From the IMG/VR virus record IMGVR_UViG_3300008267_001363, positions 1 to 33,563 of that record: a stretch of DNA of 33,563 bases; one strand, written 5' to 3'. How positions within the stretch are numbered: position 1 is the stretch's first letter; each line of letters starts with the position of its first letter. Made by a program: the position numbers and the translations under genes. This stretch comes from a virus. Shown here in pieces: positions 14,570 to 22,860 of the stretch. The notes beneath the pieces were generated by a model that ran no database searches, was not told the origin of the DNA, and saw nothing but the letters and a program-made list of their open reading frames with translations.

Positions 14570-15055
14570 ATGGCAAACAATAACGTAGACCCACAACTAC
14601 CTATACTATCAGTAATTGAAGTAGCATCACCTGGACCTATGGGTCCTACAGGTCCTACAGGACCTCCAGGTTCGTTCCCTAGTACGGGTTCATATTCATT
14701 AACAGGATCTATTAAGATATCAGGTTCTTTTGAATTAGACGGTAACGTTTTTATTACTGGTTCTTTCACTGGTAGTTACTTACATATTCAAGGAACTCCT
14801 TTAAATACATGGACTGTAAACCATAACTTACAAACAGAATTCCCCGTAGTTGTAGTTTATGATTTAAATAAAAAACAAATTATACCACAAGAAGTTATTC
14901 CTTTGAATACAGCAAGTATGAAAATCTTCTTCCCAAGAGAAGAATCAGGATATGCTTATTTTTCAATAGGTACAAACTTAGCAATTCCGAACTTTGCAAA
15001 CATATCAAACTCAGGTTCAAATTTTAACCCATCAATAATTGTATTTGGATTTTAA
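14570..15055 (+). CDS. Short tail fibre with collagen-like segment
   Basis: The 161-residue protein has an unstructured N-terminus, a collagen-like Gly-X-Y stretch (GPMGPTGPTGPPG, about residues 22-34), a Gly/Ser/Thr-rich shaft (TGSYSLTGSIKISGSF, ITGSFTGSY), and a C-terminal beta domain beginning WTVNHNLQTEFPVVVVYD, a pattern common at phage fibre tips. Collagen-like repeats in phage fibres promote trimerisation. It probably forms a small trimeric fibre or fibre-tip protein, made together with the upstream beta-sandwich protein. Confidence 0.75.
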   Translation: MANNNVDPQLPILSVIEVASPGPMGPTGPTGPPGSFPSTGSYSLTGSIKISGSFELDGNVFITGSFTGSYLHIQGTPLNTWTVNHNLQTEFPVVVVYDLNKKQIIPQEVIPLNTASMKIFFPREESGYAYFSIGTNLAIPNFANISNSGSNFNPSIIVFGF

Positions 15056-15065
15056 ATATTTATAA
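15056..15065 (+). promoter_or_regulatory. Boundary motif ATATTTATAA before the 960-residue structural gene
   Basis: This exact copy starts on the base after the preceding stop codon (15053-15055). Only seven bases lie between the core and ATG 15072. Confidence 0.5.
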
Positions 15066-15071
15066 ACAACC

Positions 15072-17954
15072 ATGCCAAGAAAAAGACTACCAGAATATAT
15101 ATTTACTCCTGGTTCATCCAACTCCGGAACTATTAAAGTTCCTTATCGTATTGACACTCACGATTTGTTATTAATAACAAACGTAACAAGAGGAAATACA
15201 TTATTTTTATTCTCAGATCCTACTACAGGAGCTTCATTATCTTATAACCCAAATGATACAACAACTTTCCCTAATGGGGTAGATGGTGTAACTACAATTA
15301 CATTAGCTGTTAGTACTACAAATGCGGAGTCAACAGATGATTTAAGGGTTTATGTTGAATCTGATATAGTAGAATTTAGACCTTGGGATTTTGGAACTGA
15401 TGCTATTGAAAGAATGAGAGTTTCTGAACCTTATTCATTGATAGATGCTGACTTTGAATATGGTATTCAAAACACTAAATGGCAATCAGTAGGACTAAAC
15501 ACAGGTGTACCTTCAGCATATGAATTACCCGGTACTGACTTAGGAGCTACATCTGTATCAAGTTCAGGTGGTTCTACATTCTCTACAATTACAGTTGTAA
15601 CTTCAGGTTCACATGGTTTGAGTATTGGTTCAGCAGTATCAGTATTTGGTTTATTAAATGATAAAGCAGAAGGTATTTTCGCAGTATTATCTACTCCAAA
15701 CGTTACTACTTTTACATATGAAGCAAAAGGTTCTATACCTTTAGGTTCAATTGCAACTACTTATACAAACATTCGTCCTGGAGGTTTCTTCTCAGGATCA
15801 GCATTACCTTTAGCAACATTTACTTCTAATGGTTCTACACCTTCAATTATTACTTGTACTACAGCTGCTCCTCACGGACTAATGCCTGGTTCTCCTTTGC
15901 TAGTATTTGATACAGCAGCCGGAAACCAAGGATACGAAGGTAACTATTTTGCAGAAACTATTCCTAATGGAACTACTTTTACTTACACAGCAAAACAACA
16001 AGTAACAACTCCTACTTCATCAGCAACTATTAGAGTATATGCTCGTAATGATTCATTCTTTATCCATAGACCTTTTGATGGTGGTGTATTAGTAGGTACA
16101 TTTACTCCTTGTTACGGATTAGAAGCAAAACGTCAATCAAAAAGATATTTCCGTTACCAATCAGGTAAAGGTATCTTATTTAGTACAGGTACTTTATTAG
16201 CATCTAACCTAGATATTTCATCAGTTTATTCATCTGCATCTATAACAGGTTCAATTTCAAGTTCATTAATTACCGTGACAACTGATATTGAACATGGTTT
16301 GCAACAAGGTACTAAAGTTACTTTATCAAATATTACTTCTTCTAACTATAATGGAGATTATTTAGTAAATGGTATTATTAATGAATTTACATTTAATGTA
16401 TCTTCTTCATTAGTACCAACTGATCCAACAGCTTCATTAGGTTTTCAACCTCGTGTGTTTATTAAAAACTGGACAGGTGCTATTGTTAGAACAGGTATTT
16501 ATGATGATTCAAATGGTTTATTTTGGGAATATGATGGAACAACTTTATATGTTGTAAAACGTTCTTCTACATTCCAATCTGTAGGCACAATCACAGCAAC
16601 TCCTGATTCTTATGCTGTTACGGGTTCTGGTACTCGTTTTACGGATCAAATTAGAGTAGGTGATACTGTAGTAATTAGAGGTATGGCTTACAGAGTAACA
16701 AGTATTCCTTCTAATACATCTTTAACTATAATTCCTGCTTATCGTGGTATAAGACAAGCAGCAGGTGTTAAAATGGCTCTTGTTAGAGATATTAAAATTC
16801 CTCAAAACAAATTTAACTACGACACTATTGATGGTCATGGCACATCAGGATTTAATCTTGATGTGACTAAAATGCAGATGTTAGGTATTCAATATTCGTG
16901 GTATGGTGCTGGATTTGCTGATTTTATGGTAAGAGCAGTTAATGGTAATTTTATAACAGTTCACCGTTTTAAAAACAATAACGTAAACGATGAAGCATAT
17001 ATGAGAACAGGTAACTTACCTGCTCGTTATGAAGTAGGTAACTATGGTCCTTTATCTAGATTAAGAGTAGCATCTGGTTTATCTGGAAGTTTAAATATTG
17101 TTGATCCTGATATTTTCCCTTCAGCATCAACATCAAATCCAGTAACTTGCGTAATTACAAGTGTACAAGGAAGTACAGTATACAATGAATTAGTTTCTTA
17201 TACAGGAAAATCAGGTAGTTTATTAACTGGAATTCAAAGACCAGCAGTTTATACACCTTACATTTCTGGTGCTCCTAGAATTTTTGCAGGATCTACTCCC
17301 CAAAACCACCCAGCATCATCTTCTATTCAAGTATTTGATACAAGTATTACACCAACATTAACTCACTGGGGTTCAGCGGTTATTATGGATGGTGGGTTTG
17401 ATGAAGACCGTGGTTACCAGTTTAACTTTGCTAGAACTAACGTAACAATTAATGGTAATACAACTAACACAGTATTGTTATTCCGTTTAGCCCCTTCAGT
17501 ATCAAATACAATTCCTGGTGATTTAGGAGATAGAGAAGTACTAAACAGATCTCAATTGTTGTTAAAACGTTTTGAGGTTACTACTTCACAAAAATGTGAG
17601 GTGTATGGTGTATTAAATCCTACAAATATTCCATCTACTACCGTTTATACAAACACTCAAGTGACAAACATTGGTGCTGTAGCAACATCACAACCTTCGT
17701 TTTCACAATACAACCAAAACTTTACAACATCTCCAGTAAATGGTGAGTTATTATTCCGTATTACATCTCCTGCTTCTACACAGCTTAAATCTGAAATTGA
17801 TTTAACATCTGTAAAAGGTATGAACAATTCAATTATTGGTGGTAGATATACATTCCCTGATGGTCCTGATGTACTAGCGGTTGTAATCACAAACACCTCA
17901 GGAACTACATGTACCGCAGATTTCTTGTTACAATGGGCTGAAGCACAAGCATAA
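15072..17954 (+). CDS. Large virion structural protein with HGL beta repeats
   Basis: The 960-residue beta-rich protein has an N-terminal domain ending in VEFRPWDFGTDAIERMRVSE and PYSLIDADFEYGIQNTKWQS, a segment I associate with structural proteins of T4-like environmental phages. Three repeats follow, each with a thrice-seen His-Gly-Leu core and a G-x-x-V turn (SGSHGLSIGSAVSV, AAPHGLMPGSPLLV, DIEHGLQQGTKVTL; about residues 170-450). The C-terminal half includes conserved-looking FNYDTIDGHGTSGFNLDVTK and WGSAVIMDGGFDEDRGYQFN. There are no catalytic motifs. It is probably a baseplate or tail-fibre-base component; which one cannot be read from the sequence. Confidence 0.78.
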   Translation: MPRKRLPEYIFTPGSSNSGTIKVPYRIDTHDLLLITNVTRGNTLFLFSDPTTGASLSYNPNDTTTFPNGVDGVTTITLAVSTTNAESTDDLRVYVESDIVEFRPWDFGTDAIERMRVSEPYSLIDADFEYGIQNTKWQSVGLNTGVPSAYELPGTDLGATSVSSSGGSTFSTITVVTSGSHGLSIGSAVSVFGLLNDKAEGIFAVLSTPNVTTFTYEAKGSIPLGSIATTYTNIRPGGFFSGSALPLATFTSNGSTPSIITCTTAAPHGLMPGSPLLVFDTAAGNQGYEGNYFAETIPNGTTFTYTAKQQVTTPTSSATIRVYARNDSFFIHRPFDGGVLVGTFTPCYGLEAKRQSKRYFRYQSGKGILFSTGTLLASNLDISSVYSSASITGSISSSLITVTTDIEHGLQQGTKVTLSNITSSNYNGDYLVNGIINEFTFNVSSSLVPTDPTASLGFQPRVFIKNWTGAIVRTGIYDDSNGLFWEYDGTTLYVVKRSSTFQSVGTITATPDSYAVTGSGTRFTDQIRVGDTVVIRGMAYRVTSIPSNTSLTIIPAYRGIRQAAGVKMALVRDIKIPQNKFNYDTIDGHGTSGFNLDVTKMQMLGIQYSWYGAGFADFMVRAVNGNFITVHRFKNNNVNDEAYMRTGNLPARYEVGNYGPLSRLRVASGLSGSLNIVDPDIFPSASTSNPVTCVITSVQGSTVYNELVSYTGKSGSLLTGIQRPAVYTPYISGAPRIFAGSTPQNHPASSSIQVFDTSITPTLTHWGSAVIMDGGFDEDRGYQFNFARTNVTINGNTTNTVLLFRLAPSVSNTIPGDLGDREVLNRSQLLLKRFEVTTSQKCEVYGVLNPTNIPSTTVYTNTQVTNIGAVATSQPSFSQYNQNFTTSPVNGELLFRITSPASTQLKSEIDLTSVKGMNNSIIGGRYTFPDGPDVLAVVITNTSGTTCTADFLLQWAEAQA

Positions 17955-17964
17955 AAAATAAAAT

Positions 17965-18189
17965 ATGAAATTATATTCACCTTCCATAACCGGTTCGTTA
18001 GACGCAGATATTACGGCGGGTACCTTTAGTGTAACTAGAGGTAATACTCCTTTGTTATTTATGACAAGTTTAGGTAACTTAGGTGTTGGTACTAATGCAC
18101 CCCAACGAAGTTTAGATGTCGCAGGTGATGTAGCAGCAAATACTTACTATGGAGATGGTTCTCAATTAACAGGTATTGGTTCAAATTAG
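17965..18189 (+). CDS. Fibre protein N-terminal part, probably truncated by a frame change
   Basis: The 74-residue product has a typical fibre opening: MKLYSPSITGSLDADITAG, then GNTPLLFMTSLGNLGVGTNA, then the hinge motif LDVAGDVAANTYYGDGSQLT. It stops at TAG 18187-18189 immediately after GIGSN. The next domain of a usual fibre continues without gap in the -1 frame (see 18129-18458). One extra A in the AAA run at 18183-18185 would join the two as GIGSK-LVYGVLEGPEH. The short protein alone would lack any receptor-binding or capping domain. Confidence 0.7.
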   Translation: MKLYSPSITGSLDADITAGTFSVTRGNTPLLFMTSLGNLGVGTNAPQRSLDVAGDVAANTYYGDGSQLTGIGSN

Positions 18190-18458
18190 TTTATGGTGTT
18201 TTAGAAGGACCAGAACATGCAGTTTATTGCCGAGGTAGAGTAAACAATGACATTATTGAATTACCTGAGGATTGGATATGGTTGATTGAAGAATCATCGA
18301 TTACTATTCAGTTAACTCCAATAGGTCATTTTCAATCAATATATGTTGGAGAAGTTAAAAACAATAAAGTGTATTTAAAGTGTGAAGATCATATTGATTG
18401 TTACTACTTTATACAAGGCACTCGTAAAGATATAAACAAGTTACAAATTATACAATAA
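18129..18458 (+). pseudogene. Out-of-frame fibre C-terminal domain (LEGPEH/RGR module)
   Basis: This frame is open from 18129 to TAA 18456-18458 but has no ATG. From about 18186 it reads LVYGVLEGPEHAVYCRGRV, then IIELPEDWIWLIEESSITIQ, LTPIGHF, and a close with YYFIQGTRKDINKLQII. That series is the well-known fibre C-terminal module with the pattern EGPE-x-x-VY-x-RG, IELP-x-x-W, LTPIG and a terminal Y/F-R-K-D. It must be the continuation of the upstream 74-residue gene. Causes could be a single-base deletion in an A run, an assembly error, or frameshifting during expression; no canonical slippery heptamer is present. Without the shift the 278 bases before the next gene would be untranslated. 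Confidence 0.75.
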
Positions 18459-18467
18459 TAAAAAATT

Positions 18468-21400
18468 ATGCCTGCAATAAGCTCATCTTATAATATATTT
18501 TTCGGGACAGCATCATGGAATGACCCGTCTATCTGGATTGGTGGTATAGTACCTACAGCAAGTGATGATGTAATGATTCAGGGACATAGATTCCTAAATA
18601 AAACTCAAGACAACATAGGAGGAATAGGTTCCTTAAATTTTGGTCAAGTAGCATATGGTATTCCCTATTGGACAGGTTCAAGAGATATTGTAGTTAATAA
18701 TGAAACTACAACAGGCTCAGGTACTGTTCCTTCAAATGGATTTCCTTTTCCTCAAACCGGTTCAATATATACTTACACAAATTTTAATGAATTAGTTAAA
18801 ATTGATTATAAAGGATACCATTTTTCAGGTTCAGGACAAGGTAGTGTATTTAGAAGTTGTTCTGTAGATACTGCTTTTTATTCTTGGAATTCATCTTCAT
18901 TTCCAAGTAGTGAACCTATGCCTTCTACTCGTGGAGGTTATATTCCTGCTGAATTTGGATATTTTTTCTTTCAACCAGGAGTTATTTCTATTTCTGGTTC
19001 AGATCAAGTAGATCTTTTTAGAGTAACAATTCAAAACGGTGGTAAGTTACATATTCAAGATAGTGCATCTATTAGATTAAGAAACTATATTCAAGTAAAT
19101 GATGGTGAATTAAAAGTATCAGGATCAGTAACTATTGCATATGATAATCCATGGACGGGTTCTATTGGTGGTGCTCCTACTGATATGAGACAATTAACAT
19201 TTATTTCTCAATCATCATATTATTTTTCAACGGTTGAATTTACAGGTCCTGAAGTACGATTAAATACAAGTTTAACATCAAGCGCAAGTATAGGCGATTC
19301 TTTTTTAACAGTAAAAAATACATCTTCCTTTGAAAAAGGAGATTGGATTTTTGTTGGTGAAGATGAACCAAACACCCCTCGAACTGATATGGGTTGGAAA
19401 GGTAGAACTTTTCCTCAAGATTATGCTACTTATGGTGAACCTTCTAGTGAAGATGAAGCTTTTTATGTAGCTGGAAAATCAAACAATAGACTTTATGTTC
19501 AAAGAATAAACGGTATTTATGCAGAAATATTAGCTAGTTCAAGTGCAACTCAATGGATTGTTGATGAAGAAAGATTTAACATTGGAGATAAAGTAGTAAT
19601 TAATAATCAAACAGCTACTATTACTAATGTTGAGGATTATGATTTATTATTAAACGATTATGATTTTACAAATCCAACAGCCTCTTTAGCTAATTTTGAA
19701 ACCTCAAGTTTAAAAGCAGCTAATTTTAGAGGATGGGAAATTATACCAGGAATAGGACTTGCTACAAGAGCAAGACAAGAAGGATTTATTTATGATATTC
19801 GTACTACTTTAGAAAAAACTGTAGTTAGAGATAAAGTAAAATTTGAGGCATGGATGTATAATATACCTCCAAACATAACAGGAAGCAGACCAGGTATAGA
19901 TATTAGTTTAAACAATTTGTATCCTGATAACTATGATAAAGCATATGATACTTTTGGAATACTTATTAACTCAGAATTTGGATGTGATGATACTTTTTAT
20001 ACCATTGAAGCAGGAGAAAATCTTACACCTAATCAACAACTAGGATTTACTAGAACTTATTTAGGAGTTAATGCATCAAAAGGATTTTATTTTTTAAATC
20101 CAAGATATAATATTGGTGGTTCTCAATCACAAAGTTTAGATTTAGCAAATGTAGGATTTAAAAAACCAAATTATTTAGGATTATATAAATTTGGATTAGA
20201 ATATTCAAAAGGATTTATTAAAGGATACATAAATGATACTTTAGTTGCTGAACAAATAGTTGAAAATGGAGGGTTTTGGGGAAGAAATGGATTTTGGACT
20301 AGAAACCCATATGTTTTTATTACAAGATATAGAACATATGCTAAATGTCAACGAATAACTTTAAACACCGGAGTAACAGCAAGTATTGGAGATACATTCT
20401 ATGAAACTGGAGTAGAATTTGCTCATCCTACTGGAAGCCAAGTAATTAAATTAGCTTCTATTATTACTGATTTAGTAGATCACACTAATTTATCTCATGC
20501 TTATGCGGGTACTAGTGAATACTCTAATTCTGGAATTAATCCTATTATTTACCAAACAAATGTATTTGATACTGAAAGTAGATATAATCTTTCACTTCAA
20601 AATGCTTCTTGGACTTTACATCAAAGTGCAAGAAATGATACTCAAGCATATGTTGATTTAGGTGCAGGTACTGGATTTTCAAATAAAAACATAACAATAG
20701 ATTTAGGAACTCCAACAACATTTTCAAACGCTGGATTTTCAGAATATTATCAAACTTATGGACAACGTTTAAATAATCCAATTAATCCTCCTGCAGTATC
20801 AGGTAGTTTAGATGCTATTACTTGGGTTCCAATTACTGGAGGTATTGATAATAGAAGTAGAATTCATACTGATGGAATTAGAGATTTTAATTTTCCACCT
20901 GTAGTTTATCGTTATGTAAGATTTAATTTTAATGGTAATCCTTCAAACATAAATAATAATCATATTAGAAGTTTATTTGTAAGAAATTTTGCTTCGGGTT
21001 CAAATAATCCAAGAATTAAAGTAAATAATACTTCTGATTTTAATGTTGGTGATCATATAGCTATTCTTTCAAGTAATATACAAAACACAAACCTTTTTGT
21101 AAACCCTACTCATATAACTCCATTTATTAATGCTAACTCTAGTTCTCAAGATTTATTAGATTTTTATCCTGATCACTATGTAGTAAAACAAGTATCAGGA
21201 AGTTTCCTAACTTTAGATAGAATAGTTAATAGAATGCCATTAGCTAAAGGTTCAATGGTTGTTAAAATAAATAAAGGTTTAAGTGTTACTGGTTCTTTTT
21301 CATCTGGTTCTTATCGTTCTGGTGGTGGAATTATATCTGCATTTGCTAATGGTACTATGTATCAAAACTTTTTTAAAATAAAAAATGTAGCTTTCCAGCA

Positions 21401-22817
21401 TATGAATACTTACACTCCTGCTGTACAACCATCCCCATACCAAAATTATTATGGTACTATTCAAAGAAACCATTCATTTGCTAAAACAACATTCCAGGGA
21501 AATTCTATGTATAATAACTGGAATGGATATCAAACTATTGCATGGTTTGCATCAGGTCAATATTGGGGTTCAGGGGTATTGTTAGCAAGACATAATGCTT
21601 TTATTAACATGCAGTCTGGTTTAGGTAGTATTCTTAATACTAACCAAAATGGTTTTAGCGTTGGTCCTTTAGTATTTACTGGGAATGTAGTTACTTATTA
21701 TTATAATGGATTTGGCTCTAATAACTTTGCATATACTTCTAACTCATATAATGTGTATAGTGCTTGTGATGTTATGTTTGGTGGTGTTGGTGTTGCCAGT
21801 TCTCCTTCTGTTAGTACATACCCACGATTTGGATATCAAAGCAAATACCTTCAAATTAGAAATTATGGGTTATCTATAGGAAATATACATAATATATTTA
21901 ATTCTTTATCTACTATATCTGAAAAAAGAGGTACTGTAGTTATTAGAAATAATGGATTTTCAAATTCTTGGTATGGTGGTGGTGGATATTACGCTAGTCC
22001 TGATTTTGCGTTTATAGAACATATTTATCCAAAAAGAGGAGGATTAGATTTTAGAGCTACTAACAAAATGTATTATGTTGGATCTTCAGATGGTGGTTTT
22101 CCTAGTTCTTTAGGAGATCTTGTTGAAGCTGGTTTAACAAATCAGTATTTAAAAAATCACAATAGATGGGGTTATGATATATGGACAACTAACAAAGGTT
22201 ATTGGATAAAATATCCTAATTTAAATTATTTTAAATTTTATGTAAATGGAGGAGCTCCTACAAATTATTCTGTATCATCACCATTACTATCAGCACATGC
22301 CCAAGTATTAACTAATACAACTGCTTCATTTAATATTAATTTTGATTATTATAACAGTATAGATCAAATAACTCAATTAAATCATTTTACTTCTATGAGT
22401 TTAGATTTAGGTGGTTTATTCCCTTCTAATAGAGATGAGTGGGTTACAAAAGGCAATCAGGCTGGTGCTTTAATGTTGTGGGTATTAAAAAATGGTAAAA
22501 GTATTTTACCTAATGGGGTACCTTATGAGGTATTACCTAAAGTATCTGATTTTACTAATTTTTCAAGAACCTTTAGTTTTGAAGGTAAAGGAAATTATTA
22601 TGTAATGATTACTTCTGAACATTATAGAGGTCACATAGGATTTAAAGGATTAGATAGTGTATTTAAATCACCAAGTGCTGATGATGCTTTCTTAACATTC
22701 AATGCTTTTACACAGAAAAACTTTACTTTAAACGAAGAAAAAACAATTAGAAAAGCAACTACTGTGTATGGTGAACCTGAATCAAAATTTAGATTAAAAG
22801 GAGCAAGATTATTTTAA
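18468..22817 (+). CDS. Giant multidomain adhesin or depolymerase, copy A (G8, lectin-like, F5/8C-like, beta-helix)
   Basis: The 1449-residue protein starts with a G8-type beta domain (FFGTASWNDPSIWIGGIVPT near residue 11; GGKLHIQDSASIRLRNYIQV near 190). A lectin-like beta-sandwich region occupies about 400-640, and a discoidin/F5-8C-like segment with ITIDLGTPTTFSNAGF and VVYRYVRFNFNG about 725-830. Around 960-1200 the repeated short beta strands with Asn/Gly turns (FKIKNVAFQHMN) suggest a right-handed beta helix. The C-terminus ends KFRLKGARLF. G8 plus beta helix occurs in carbohydrate-processing proteins such as CEMIP-type hyaluronan-binding proteins, so surface glycan binding or cleavage is a fair inference; no catalytic residues could be assigned. 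The next giant gene is a paralogue. Confidence 0.78.
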   Translation: MPAISSSYNIFFGTASWNDPSIWIGGIVPTASDDVMIQGHRFLNKTQDNIGGIGSLNFGQVAYGIPYWTGSRDIVVNNETTTGSGTVPSNGFPFPQTGSIYTYTNFNELVKIDYKGYHFSGSGQGSVFRSCSVDTAFYSWNSSSFPSSEPMPSTRGGYIPAEFGYFFFQPGVISISGSDQVDLFRVTIQNGGKLHIQDSASIRLRNYIQVNDGELKVSGSVTIAYDNPWTGSIGGAPTDMRQLTFISQSSYYFSTVEFTGPEVRLNTSLTSSASIGDSFLTVKNTSSFEKGDWIFVGEDEPNTPRTDMGWKGRTFPQDYATYGEPSSEDEAFYVAGKSNNRLYVQRINGIYAEILASSSATQWIVDEERFNIGDKVVINNQTATITNVEDYDLLLNDYDFTNPTASLANFETSSLKAANFRGWEIIPGIGLATRARQEGFIYDIRTTLEKTVVRDKVKFEAWMYNIPPNITGSRPGIDISLNNLYPDNYDKAYDTFGILINSEFGCDDTFYTIEAGENLTPNQQLGFTRTYLGVNASKGFYFLNPRYNIGGSQSQSLDLANVGFKKPNYLGLYKFGLEYSKGFIKGYINDTLVAEQIVENGGFWGRNGFWTRNPYVFITRYRTYAKCQRITLNTGVTASIGDTFYETGVEFAHPTGSQVIKLASIITDLVDHTNLSHAYAGTSEYSNSGINPIIYQTNVFDTESRYNLSLQNASWTLHQSARNDTQAYVDLGAGTGFSNKNITIDLGTPTTFSNAGFSEYYQTYGQRLNNPINPPAVSGSLDAITWVPITGGIDNRSRIHTDGIRDFNFPPVVYRYVRFNFNGNPSNINNNHIRSLFVRNFASGSNNPRIKVNNTSDFNVGDHIAILSSNIQNTNLFVNPTHITPFINANSSSQDLLDFYPDHYVVKQVSGSFLTLDRIVNRMPLAKGSMVVKINKGLSVTGSFSSGSYRSGGGIISAFANGTMYQNFFKIKNVAFQHMNTYTPAVQPSPYQNYYGTIQRNHSFAKTTFQGNSMYNNWNGYQTIAWFASGQYWGSGVLLARHNAFINMQSGLGSILNTNQNGFSVGPLVFTGNVVTYYYNGFGSNNFAYTSNSYNVYSACDVMFGGVGVASSPSVSTYPRFGYQSKYLQIRNYGLSIGNIHNIFNSLSTISEKRGTVVIRNNGFSNSWYGGGGYYASPDFAFIEHIYPKRGGLDFRATNKMYYVGSSDGGFPSSLGDLVEAGLTNQYLKNHNRWGYDIWTTNKGYWIKYPNLNYFKFYVNGGAPTNYSVSSPLLSAHAQVLTNTTASFNINFDYYNSIDQITQLNHFTSMSLDLGGLFPSNRDEWVTKGNQAGALMLWVLKNGKSILPNGVPYEVLPKVSDFTNFSRTFSFEGKGNYYVMITSEHYRGHIGFKGLDSVFKSPSADDAFLTFNAFTQKNFTLNEEKTIRKATTVYGEPESKFRLKGARLF

Positions 22818-22846
22818 TTAATAAATGTAATAAAACAAAAAATTAA

Positions 22847-22856
22847 ATATTTATAA
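22847..22856 (+). promoter_or_regulatory. Boundary motif ATATTTATAA before giant adhesin copy B
   Basis: This exact copy lies in the 43-base gap between the two giant genes. Only five bases separate the core from ATG 22861, the tightest spacing seen. A transcript starting a few bases downstream would be close to leaderless for that ATG, or have a roughly 140-base leader for ATG 22999. Confidence 0.5.
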
Positions 22857-22860
22857 AAGT

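Noticed and set aside
18180-18192. Canonical -1 programmed frameshift signal at the fibre break
   Set aside because: No X-XXY-YYZ heptamer fits the reading frame at the stop, and I see no strong hairpin just downstream; a homopolymer indel is simpler.
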